Below, in pieces: positions 11,930 through 28,687 of a stretch of DNA of 64,000 nt. Source of the stretch: Chamaecrista fasciculata. Taxonomy: Eukaryota > Streptophyta > Magnoliopsida > Fabales > Fabaceae. The DNA lies in NCBI GenBank assembly GCA_003254925.1, contig QANZ01009396.1, forward strand, positions 153,452-217,451. Direction: 5' to 3'. Each line of letters starts with the position of its first letter. The first letter of the stretch is position 1. The position numbers were made by a program, and so were the translations under genes. The notes beneath the pieces were generated by a model that saw only the letters and a program-made list of their open reading frames with translations, ran no database searches and was not told where the DNA came from.

Positions 11930-12300
11930 TGAGAGCATGGATGCTTATGGTCGGTGGGTTTATGATTTTGCTCATCGGTTGGGGGTCTGTTCTATTAATA
12001 TGGCTGAACTCTATGTTATCTTAAATGCTTTGTTACTTGTTGTCAGTTTGGGGTTTAAGAAGGTGACCTTTGAATTCGATTCTCAAGTAGCGGTCCTTCT
12101 ATCTAGTAATGGCGTCACGAAGTCCTATCCATGTGGCAGTTTGGTTTTGCAGATTCGAAGCCTGGTGCATAATGATGACCATGTGTTTACATACCTTGAG
12201 GCATGTTTATCGTGAGTGTAACTTTGTTGCTGACAAATTAGCCAATCATGCGCATTCCCTGTCTATGGGGTTACATGAGTTGTCGAGTGCTATTTCAGTT
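11930..12300 (+). pseudogene. LINE-type RNase H (RVT_3) remnant
   Basis: The frame at 11937-12215 reads MDAYGRWVYDFAHRLGVCS, MAELYVILNAL and FKKVTFEFDSQVAV. This is the pattern of plant non-LTR retrotransposon/RVT_3 RNase H-like domains, with the Glu of the MAEL motif and the Asp of the D-S-Q motif present. A frame change near 12190-12212 then gives HVYRECNFVADKLANHAHSL, the usual end of the domain. The frameshift and the absence of endonuclease and reverse transcriptase make it a fragment. It could equally derive from a host RNase H-domain gene. Confidence 0.6.
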
Positions 12301-12439
12301 TGTAATGATAGTTTGCTTTCTGATTGTAGAAGGGTGACTTACCCTCGGGTGTCTGCTACCCCTGTAGATTCTTTAGGTCCACCGTGGATAATCGTAACTA
12401 ATTTGATTTACACACATTTTGATGTTAGGGACAACTGAT

Positions 12440-13740
12440 ATGATAATTTAAAATTTTTTCATATTCAAAGTTAAAAATTAATTTTTTTTAACATTAGATT
12501 AAAAATAAATAAATTCTTAGTACTTGAAAGTTGATTGACGTCGTCCCGATCCTGAAGAATATGCTTCCCTCCTAAATTTAATTAATCTATATATATCTTA
12601 CTTTACGGTACTAATTAAGAGTAAAAGGAAAGTTGAAAAAAACGAAATTGTTTACTAAATTAAAATAGTATTATCACTCAGGCTCGTTAAGTTTGATCCA
12701 TCAATATAAAATTAATTACAAGCGTAAGTGGCATACAGAAAATCATGCATGCTGGAATCATAATTAAATCAGCTAATGCGTATACGTCAACAATAAATAT
12801 TTGATATATGGAAAAGGATCTTCAATTGTTCATTTGTTTGATTAGTTAATTCACTACAACTGATTATTTGTTTATTAATTTAATCACTCGTTAGTGAGTA
12901 AGTGACCTTGGACTGGAGATCATTTTCAGTAACTCTTGCAATGAATTATTCAATTGGTTTCGTTTGCAATAATGCTTTGTAATGGAAACTTTATGCTGTA
13001 CAAAGGACATATACATATAATTATATTTTATTTATTCATATTATCTATACTATGCCGATTACTCTTTTTAGTCGTCCTTATTTTTTTTTTTTGCCAAATA
13101 AAACTAATTTAAAATTAAAAATATTGGCCACTACGATTCAATATCAGCCTATCACTTTAACTCTTAAATAGATAAATCTTAGCCCCCACGTTCAATAGCA
13201 GCCCATGACTTATATTACCCACGTTTTCACATACAATAAATTTTGATTAGGTCCACCGTGGATAATCGTATCTAATTTTGATTATTTTGAATATATATAT
13301 ATATATAGATATAAATATCTATGCTATATTATATGTGTGAGAGATTCTCTAGTAGTCGGTCCTATAAAATTATAATTTAAAATAATTTTTTTAAAAGAAA
13401 AAAACATCAAAATATATATAAACAAAAACAAAAGTCCATGACACGTTCATGCATCCGACGTCCATTTTCACTATTTATTTAATTATAATACATACAAATA
13501 TCATCCCCACGTTCCCATGTTCATTATGCAGAAAAGTGTTTAGCTTTTTTTTTCCCTCAAAAAAGTAATTGCTTGCCTACTATTTCCTATTGTCTCTTTT
13601 TTCCCTTCATAAATAAATAACTCAAAAATTTATATTTATATTTATACTATATTATATGTTTGAGACACTTTCTAGTAGTCAGTCTATTTTGATTTAATAT
13701 GATTTGATAACTTAAAATAAATAAAAGAAATTATATTTTT
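12440..13740. other. AT-rich intergenic DNA with small dispersed repeats
   Basis: No gene is supported. A roughly 30-bp phrase with GGTCCACCGTGGATAATCGT occurs at 12378-12397 and again near 13250-13269. A second phrase with CTAGTAGTC occurs at about 13340 and 13670. Confidence 0.4.
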
Positions 13741-13754
13741 AAAACCCACCTTTT

Positions 13755-14050
13755 TCACATTTTAGTTTCTCAATTTTTTAATTTTTTATGATGTGACACT
13801 TAACCTACCATCTTCTTCTCTCTCTTATACTTATCTTTTTTCTTATCAAGTGCAACATTTTTGAATGATATAGGTTTCATTTGGAGATTTTGGATATGCA
13901 AACTCTATTTATGATCAAATATATTGTTTTTTTATTATTATTTTTAAGATAAAGAGTTATGCCATTCAAAAATGTTATGCAAGAGAGAGGAAAATGATAT
14001 ATAAGAAAGAGAGGAGTCAAGTAATGTACCACATGTCATAAAAAACGTAG
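13755..14050. repeat. MITE-like inverted repeat
   Basis: The left arm (about 13780-13880) contains TATGATGTGACAC, a CT-rich block and CAACATTTTTGAATG. The right arm (about 13961-14043) contains CATTCAAAAATGTT, a GA-rich block and CCACATGTCATAAAA, the approximate reverse complement. Arms are degenerate and no target duplication was found. Confidence 0.45.
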
Positions 14051-14415
14051 TAAAAAGACACATCTTAACTAGTGAGACTATTTTGAATAAAATTAAATAG
14101 ATATATAATGGGTCATGCAATTTAAACTTTTTAAAAAATAATGAATCAAAAATTCAAAATGAATTTTGAAACAAAGACGAAGGACCAAATAACATTCTTC
14201 CATAATAAACAATAACAATCTCAAAACCATGTAATATAATATCATATTATGATACATTTAAGAGAAGCGTTTTCCTCTTATTATTATTTACTTCGTGTAT
14301 ATATATTTTGTTTGAAATTGAATCTTCTGTAGTGTTATTACACTTTACTGCAGGGAGAAAAAAATATCAGAAGAGTGGATCTGATTGATACTTTGTCACT
14401 CTAATAATGACTTTC

Positions 14416-15847
14416 GAGTAAACTCCCAAATTGGTCCCCGAATTATTGGGTCGCTGACAGATTGGTCCCTGATTTATGGAAATTGACAAATAGGTCCCCG
14501 AATTTTACTAACGTTAGTCAAATTGGTCCCTGAAGCCGTTAACTGCTGACGTGGCACTTAACGTGCCACGTCAACAGTTGGAAAACTAAAAAAAAAAAGC
14601 CAATTGTGCGTGCCACATCAGCATTAATAAAAAAACAATATTTCTTTCAAATTTCAAATAGGTCCCTGAGTTATATTTTTATCTCATTATTCTCAATTTC
14701 CCCTCTTTTTCATCATCTTCATTCATTTTAGTCCCAAATCCTCAAAATAAAATTGTAAAATGTCNNNNNNNNNNNNNNNNNNNNNNNNNNNNNNNNNNNN
14801 NNNNNNNNNNNNNNNNNNNNNNNNNNNNNNNNNNNNNNNNNNNNNNNNNNNNNNNNNNNNNNNNNNNNNNNNNNNNNNNNNNNNNNNNNNNNNNNNNNNN
14901 NNNNNNNNNNNNNNNNNNNNNNNNNNNNNNNNNNNNNNNNNNNNNNNNNNNNNNNNNNNNNNNNNNNNNNNNNNNNNNNNNNNNNNNNNNNNNNNNNNNN
15001 NNNNNNNNNNNNNNNNNNNNNNNNNNNNNNNNNNNNNNNNNNNNNNNNNNNNNNNNNNNNNNNNNNNNNNNNNNNNNNNNNNNNNNNNNNNNNNNNNNNN
15101 NNNNNNNNNNNNNNNNNNNNNNNNNNNNNNNNNNNNNNNNNNNNNNNNNNNNNNNNNNNNNNNNNNNNNNNNNNNNNNNNNNNNNNNNNNNNNNNNNNNN
15201 NNNNNNNNNNNNNNNNNNNNNNNNNNNNNNNNNNNNNNNNNNNNNNNNNNNNNNNNNNNNNNNNNNNNNNNNNNNNNNNNNNNNNNNNNNNNNNNNNNNN
15301 NNNNNNNNNNNNNNNNNNNNNNNNNNNNNNNNNNNNNNNNNNNNNNNNNNNNNNNNNNNNNNNNNNNNNNNNNNNNNNNNNNNNNNNNNNNNNNNNNNNN
15401 NNNNNNNNNNNNNNNNNNNNNNNNNNNNNNNNNNNNNNNNNNNNNNNNNNNNNNNNNNNNNNNNNNGGACTAAACTGGAATGTTTGGAAGAGTTTTGGGA
15501 CATTTTACAATTTTATTTTGAGGATTTGGGACTAAAATGAATGAAGATGATGAAAAAGAGGGGAAATTGAGAATAATGAGATAAAAATATAACTCAGGGA
15601 CCTATTTGAAATTTGAATGAAATATTTTTTTTATTATTAATGCTGATGTGGCACGCACAGTTGGCTTTTTTTTTTAGTTTTACAACTGCTGACGTGGCAC
15701 TTAACGTGCCACGTCAGCAGTTAACGGCTTCAGAGACCAATTTGACTAACGTTAGTAAAATTCGGGGACCTATTTGTCAATTTCCAAAAATCGGGGACCA
15801 ATCTGTCAGCGACCCAATAATTCGGGGACCAGTTTGGGAGTTTACTC
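14416..15847. mobile_element. MULE-type element with long TIRs and 10-bp target duplication
   Basis: The element begins GAGTAAACTCCC and ends GGGAGTTTACTC. It is flanked on both sides by the identical 10-mer AATGACTTTC (14406-14415 and 15848-15857). The TIRs extend at least 350 bp on each side up to an assembly gap (14765-15466). They include repeated TTGGTCCC-type phrases and a palindromic block (TGACGTGGCACTTAACGTGCCACGTCA) near 14550. Long TIRs and a 10-bp duplication fit Mutator-like elements. The core is all N, so whether it carries a transposase or captured genes cannot be told. Confidence 0.85.
14765..15466. other. Assembly gap (702 N)
   Basis: A run of N sits inside a long inverted repeat, a common cause of assembly failure. 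Any ORF drawn through it is meaningless. Confidence 0.99.
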
Positions 15848-16191
15848 AATGACTTTCTCTACTAAGTTCGTTTTGTCTAGCACTAATTTTAAATATGCAT
15901 GTCGTTTCACTGTTTATGGTAAACGACCTCAAAACGTTAAGTGTTTGACCATGCGTCAATGCAGCAACAACGTCGATAATCGTGACCGTTTCATTTTGTT
16001 GCTTTGGGACACATGGAACTAAATGAGAGCAACATGCAATAATTCGCCCCATTATATATGTGTATTAAATTAATATGAAAATATTACTATATAAAAATGT
16101 TAGGTTATTTTTATATGTTAATATATTTATATTTGTATTAATTTAAATTTTATGATACCAAGAGCAATGGTCACCCCATGCATATATATAT

Positions 16192-16230
16192 ACTAGGGGC
16201 TTTGCGTGCCCTGACGGGCACGCAAATATG
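16192..16230 (-). mobile_element. Helitron-like 3' terminus
   Basis: Read on the minus strand, a perfect 11-bp hairpin (arms 16201-16211 and 16216-16226, 4-nt loop) is followed after four bases by CTAG and then T. A GC-rich hairpin shortly before a CTRR end inserted at A/T is the signature of Helitron 3' ends. The body would extend to higher coordinates. No matching 5' end was identified. Confidence 0.5.
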
Positions 16231-16693
16231 TATGTAGAATAAATAAGGGACTAAATTGTTAACTTAATAAAAAAGAGAGACTAAATTGTAAATTTTCTCT
16301 TATTTTTAATTTCATGGACTATAGTTTTAAACATGGACGACCAGAAAGGGGTGGAGCCATATAATATAAGATATATATATAGTGAATTTGTAATCAATAA
16401 TTAAAAGTATGATTTATTTAACATGTGTCCTTAAGACATATTTTAAGGTTTCTTTTGATTGGTTAGTAGAGCATCTCATATCTTGAAATTTACGAAAATT
16501 CATTTAAGAGATAATTTTTAATGTTTGAAAACTCACTTGACTAATCAAAATAAACCTTAACATGTGCCTTAACGGCACATGTTAGAAATACCCTTAAAAA
16601 TTTTATTGAGTTATCCCAGCTTTGGAAGACAGATTGATTAATTAGACAATGTGTTTATAGTAGTATTTTATATTTTTATGTTTCTTTCTCCCT

Positions 16694-16790
16694 TCTATTA
16701 TAATATATAAAAGCTGAGTACATGGAGCATATGCTGACACGTGGCTGGCCTCAAATCATTGCTCGAACGCCATGTGGCACAAATTAAATT
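16694..16790 (+). mobile_element. Helitron-like 5' terminus (possible)
   Basis: TCTATTATAATATATAAAAG followed by GCTGAG and, downstream, GCTGACACGTGGC resembles the TC-starting 5' ends of many plant Helitrons. The base before TC is T rather than the expected A, and no 3' end was paired with it, so confidence is low. Confidence 0.3.
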
Positions 16791-16799
16791 TTGGCTTAA

Positions 16800-18470
16800 A
16801 TGCTTCACCCAATATGGCATTTCTAAACACACCAAAATGTAATATTCAAGAGTCAACGAATGNTATCATAGAAATACAATGAATACATAACTTAAAATAA
16901 TATATACTTTTATTCACCGAAAAATAATATCTTTACGGCACCGCCTCGAAGCATGTGTATTTTGAACTGATTAAACGAACAGCGAGATTGAGCTAGCTTC
17001 ATTAATTAATTAAATAAATATGATCCGACAAAGGTCGTTTTCTTCGCAAGTGAAAAATAAATAATATCCTTTAATGTTTTCTTAAATTATTGCAAGTAGA
17101 CAAATCATACTTTGATTAGTCTGGAACAAAATTTTAGTTGCGATTAATTTATTGTTCTTTATACTCCTTCTGGTCCTATATATCTGGTGTTTAAGGTTTC
17201 TACACACAGATTAAGGAAATGATTAGCCAACATAGAATGAAGAGAAAAATGAAGTAAAATGACTAAACTATCCCTATTAAATTACTTGGAAAATGTTTAT
17301 ACATTTATAACTCTACTATATTTAATAGGGGTAGAATGGTAAAAGAATAATTAATGCTCTCTTGAATTTATAAAACATCAGATATTTTAGAACAAAAATG
17401 ATTTTTTAAAACACCAGATATTCAGAACCGGAGGGAGTAATTTATATCGATTTATAATTGATGATGAATCTTTATATGATTTTAATTGACAACTAATAAG
17501 TTTGAAGGACTACAAAATTAATTAAACGAACATTTTACATCAAAATTAATGAAAAAGTTATAGATTGAGTCGTTTACAAGATACAACATTCATTGTTTAA
17601 TTGAGTTTATTGTGAGTGATGGAATGACGAAGTTAAATTAAGGTGCATTAATTCTTATTTTTCTGGTTTGATTACGATATCAATTTATATGAAGTATGAA
17701 CATTTAATTTTAAAGACGTGTATAACACATTAGCATCTATACGATATATATTTATAAGTTTAAAAATAAAAAATCAATTTTTTTACTATAATATGACAAA
17801 TAAAAGAAAATAATAACACACATAATATATATTATGAATATATATTATAATTTTTAATTTTTTAATGAAAATTTATAGATTTTGTGTTATGTAGGTGATT
17901 CTAAAAATTTGGCGTGTCTATGTCCGTAGCTTGTCGTGTATCGTACTCGTGTCAATGTCCATATTTTATTTCATAGACTGCAATTAAATATCAAAACGTG
18001 ACTTAAAAACATTAATTACAAGTTAATTAAACTACTTCTTTTTGGTTATCCCAGTATACCTTGGAGCGATTATATATATTAATCTCTAATTACTTCAGAT
18101 ATTAAATTGCACGTGAACAAGTGGCCATACAAAATTTCTCATGCAAATATTTTTGCAGCTCATATTCATTATATATAGGTCAATTTGAAAAAAATAAAAT
18201 TGATGGCAGCACCTAGGAAAAACAAATTGATTATTTAACAAAAGATATATTAAGATAAGCTGCAGCTCTTCGATCACTTATTTTATATTAAACCAAATTA
18301 CAATTGTTAGAAATTAATTTATTTAACATCAGCTTACTTCGTTCCACAATATAATTCAATTATTCGTCAAATGATTTCCATTAATAAAATTTCTTGTTGA
18401 TTACTAATTCACACTTACCGAATTAAAGAGTAAAGGGTAAGGAAAATAAACTCCACTAGTACTATCGTTG
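16800..18470. other. AT-rich intergenic DNA, no gene seen
   Basis: No supported coding region. A single N at 16863 marks an assembly join or uncertain base. A short diverged inverted repeat around 17170-17440 (TGGTCCTATATATCTGGTGT / ACACCAGATATTCAGAACC) looks like an old MITE. Confidence 0.4.
17165..17437. repeat. Small MITE-like inverted repeat
   Basis: The left end around 17165-17195 (ACTCCTTCTGGTCCTATATA, CTGGTGTTTAAG) is approximately inverted at 17400-17437 (AACACCAGATATTCAGAACC, GGAGGGAGT). The ends resemble CTCCCTCCG-type Stowaway/Tourist-like consensus ends of plant MITEs, flanked by T/A-rich sequence. Confidence 0.5.
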
Positions 18471-18471
18471 T

Positions 18472-19680
18472 AATGTTTTCCAGCTATTACCAACAAATGC
18501 TCCCGGTTTTTAGCAAACGAAACAAATATTCATATGCCATATATATTTTCATACTTTTCGAGTGCCAAATTCAAAACGAAACATCTCACCTCATGCCACG
18601 TGTGGTCCAACTTCACAAGCTTTTTTAGTTTTCTAAATATTTTATACGAAGTTACTTATACACTAATCATAAAATTAGTCCAACCACAATGTTTTTTTTT
18701 TCATATATACTCCTTGTGTTATATAATTGATTGGGTATATTTTGTCTTTGATCTTATTATAATATAAATATAAAACAACTATATACTTTGTTTTTTTTAC
18801 CAAAGTCTCAAATGAATCTCTTACGTATGAGGTGGATTTTAAATTGGTCCATTATTTTTTATTTATTTTAGAAGTCTTATAAATTTTTATAATTTTTTGA
18901 ATTAAATTGGTCTAAATTTTTTTGAATGTGGTCATATATCTTATTTCTAGCTCATCAAATGTGACGAATCCATAGTTACGAGGTTTTTTATATAAATATT
19001 TTGAGACCATCAATAAACGAAATTAAATCGAGTCTCAAAAGTGGATAACTTATTTTATGGTCAAACAAGTAAAGTAGTTTATATCTCTTTCATTTAAAGT
19101 CTGAATGTAATGAGTCTGAATCTATGTGGCCGATAACTCTTGAAGAGTTTTTTCTGCCTAATTGAGATTATTAGTAGGTAAGATTAAATCACGTCTCAAA
19201 AAGAAGTTTGAGACCAATTTAAAAAATTATAAAAATATATAAAATGAACATGAAACAAATAAAAAATGTCATATATAATAGATCAATGAGACTGACTTTT
19301 TTTTTATCGGATAAGCAAAGTTTTTAATTTTTCATCCACATTGGTTTTTAATTTTCAATGAAAGGCATAAACTTTTGGTGGTTTCATTTCAACTTTCAAG
19401 AATCATGATTCATCATAATCTATATGAAGTTAGAAAACAGCCCAAGTAATAAGAAGAAAGTGATAAGTGGGCTAGGATATTATACACCACATGGAGCAAT
19501 ACCAGGTGACTTGGACATTATGGCATCCATGCCATTAATTCTTGAATTTTTGGAACATGAAATGTAATGACGTGTGCTAACCTAACGTATTTATAAATAC
19601 TTGCTGTTTTCCATTTTCTTTATGATCACAAACAAACAAATAGAGATATGGAAATATGGAATGGTAGATAGCTATATAGA
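18472..19680. repeat. Dispersed duplicated segment, copy B (interrupted)
   Basis: The two halves of copy A recur here at about 18475-18640 and 19411-19680. They are separated by about 770 bp that is not in copy A. Part of this extra DNA (18830-19290) is itself an inverted-repeat element. Confidence 0.6.
18830..19290. mobile_element. MITE-like element inside duplicated segment
   Basis: The left arm starts near AAATTGGTCCATTATTTTTTA (18840) and includes TATAAATTTTTATAATTTTTT. The right arm ends near 19290 with its approximate inverse, AAAAAATTATAAAAATATAT followed by TAATAGATCAATGAGAC. Its position explains most of the spacing difference between copies A and B. Confidence 0.5.
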
Positions 19681-20071
19681 TAGAGATAGAAGTAGAGAGT
19701 AGAGTAGTGGCAAAATGAGTTTTTGACTTATTTTACAGGGGAAGCCAAGATGTGTGGTTCTCATTCCTCAATGCTCCTCTTTTAACAAACATGTTTGGAT
19801 CGGAGTGTTTACAATCTCCGAAAAAGCAAATTATTATGCCATCATACTCATCTCACATCTCATCTGAATTCCACTACCATCATCCCATTACCAAACACTC
19901 TGTAAAGTTTAACGTTTTCATTGACAAACAAACTTATTCAAGCTTTTCGTTTTGTTTAGTTTACTGAAAATAATAACAATAATAATCTTTCCTTAAGTCC
20001 TTTCCTTTTTTAAGTACTTTTTTAACAACTAATTTCATATAATTAATTTTATAAAAAGATATTATATTTTA

Positions 20072-20465
20072 GGGTAAATTACACTTTGGTACCATGTAGC
20101 CCTATTTCACTTTAGTACCCTATGGTTTGAAACCTGACATTTTGGTACCCTGTGGTATTCTCCATTAACACTTTGGTATCCTTTGGAGTTATTTTATAAT
20201 TTTAACCATAACAAATTTTGCAAAAATTACATATTGACCTCAAAAAATATTCAAAAAATTACAAATAGATCCCTTGATACATATTATCTAAGGACTAAAA
20301 TGAAAACTTTTAAAAATTTTTGGGGTCAATATGTAGTTTTTGTAAAATTTGTTATGGTTAAAATTACAAAATAACTCCAAAGGGTACCAAAGTGTTAATG
20401 GAGAATACCACAAGATACCAAAGTGTCAGGTTTCAAACTACAGGGTACCAAAAGTGTAATTTATC
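20072..20465. mobile_element. MULE-type MITE with 10-bp target duplication
   Basis: The 394-bp element begins GGGTAAATTACACTTTGG and ends in the near-inverse, finishing GTGTAATTTATC. It is flanked by identical 10-mers TTATATTTTA (20062-20071 and 20466-20475). The arms are about 150 bp each and carry four TTTGGTA(C/T)CC phrases. No coding capacity. The same family is present, cut by a gap, at 52713. Confidence 0.85.
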
Positions 20466-20475
20466 TTATATTTTA

Positions 20476-21500
20476 ATCATCGCCGGACAAAGTAATTTAT
20501 AATTTAATGTTATTATCAAATTAGTCTCTTAAAAATGTCACATTTATATCTAAATTTTGATAATAAATTAAAATACTACTAACTTATTTTTTTTATTTAC
20601 ATAAAAATTTGAATATAAAAATGATATTATGTTAATTTAATCATTAACATTAAAAGAAATTTGTGTATAAAAGTAACATTATTGAAAATAATTTTATATG
20701 TGAGAGACTAAATTGAAAGTCTCAATATAGGCCAATTAAAATGCAATTTTTATCCAAATTTAATAAGAATTTGACACCAAACATTTCTAGCCGCTTATTT
20801 GGTTGGTTTATACTCTCAAGTCTTAACACATAATTAAATGGGAAAGTGATGGAAAAATAAGAATGAATTAATAATTAATAATCTCTCCAATACACTTTAG
20901 CTTTCATTCATTTTTAATTTTTTATAAAACGTTATTGAACAATGGACACAGTCCACTCATAATCTATTCTTATTTAGCGGAAGCATCATGAGATTGAGAT
21001 CCTTATCATGATCTCATCCGTCACTCCTGAAGCATACGTATACATGAAAATGAAACCATTAATCTTCAACAACAAAATAATATTCAATCAAATGGCAAAA
21101 AAGTTCAAAAGATTACAAAATTATCTTCCCTCCTCCATATATATTCACCATTTCTCACTTCACCTTTCATCTCCATGTATGCCATGGCATGTCTTCCTCA
21201 CTGACACCTTCACTAGCTGATATATATGAATGAATAATCAAGCTAGCTACTGAATGATATGGTAATAAGCTCAAAAATTGAAGACATTGGATTTCTCTCT
21301 AGGTTCAGCGTAAAGAGACACCGCATCGTTTCATTTTCTATTAATTTATTTTTTTCCTTCTTTTTGTTTTGGTTGTTTTTTTTTTTTTCTCTCTCACTCA
21401 CCGAAAGTAGCTATTATTACTTAGCACCTGCAGCTATATAGTTGTTTTTTTTTTATTATTTACTTGTTGTATTTCTTTCTCTCGATCGCCAAACCCAAAA
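20476..21500. other. Intergenic, upstream region of the ABCC5-like gene
   Basis: AT-rich DNA without supported ORFs. Confidence 0.4.
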
Positions 21501-22090
21501 AGACGTACGTACAGCAAAGGTTCTGATTCTCACACGGAACTCTAAATAATTGCATTTTAGGTTGCAATAGCAAAGTTAAAAACGAAGAAGATTTTAAAAG
21601 AGAGCAGAAGAGAGAAGAAGAAGAAGAAGAAGAAGAACGACAATAACACTCTCTTTCTCTCTCTCTCTCTCTAAGAGGTGAAGCTTGTTGAGCTAGCTAT
21701 ACTATTCATCTTGATCACTGGCTTGCCTCACTGGCTTTCTTCTGGCGATTTGGATTTACTCAGGTCAGTCTATTTTTTTTCTTTTTGGTTTTTTCCTCCA
21801 CAAAAATTTTGATTTCTACTCCTGCGTCCTGCCTTTGTCTCTTTCTGTTCCAAGATAACCCACAAGAGTGAGACGAACCAAGTCTAGGCTATTTTCTCTT
21901 AAAACTTCGTTTTCCGTGTTTGTAAGAATCTGTTCTGTTTGTTTCCGTGTGCAATGCGTCTACAGAATCTATCCCTAAACTCATGGTGAAATGCCTTTCT
22001 TCGTATGTTTTGATCTCTTCTTCTGTTTAGCTCCACATCGACTTACTCGTCTAAATTCACTTGTTCACCAAATCGCCGTAAATTTCGTTC
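21500..22090 (+). promoter_or_regulatory. 5' UTR region of ABCC5-like gene, with probable 5' UTR intron
   Basis: The leader is rich in GAA (about 21615-21636) and CT (about 21650-21672) repeats, common in plant 5' UTRs. ACTCAG|GTCAGT at about 21761 is a good donor, and TTCTGTTTAG at about 22029 a good acceptor, so an intron of about 270 nt ahead of the ATG at 22091 is likely. The transcription start is not located. Confidence 0.5.

Positions 22091-28687
<6,597 letters not shown>

Noticed and set aside
14742-15503. Long ORFs on both strands across the N gap
   Set aside because: They consist of unknown residues; N codons cannot end a frame.
19752-19967. 71-codon ORF MWFSFLNAPLLTNMFG...
   Set aside because: No recognisable family, isolated in repeat-rich DNA; most likely chance.
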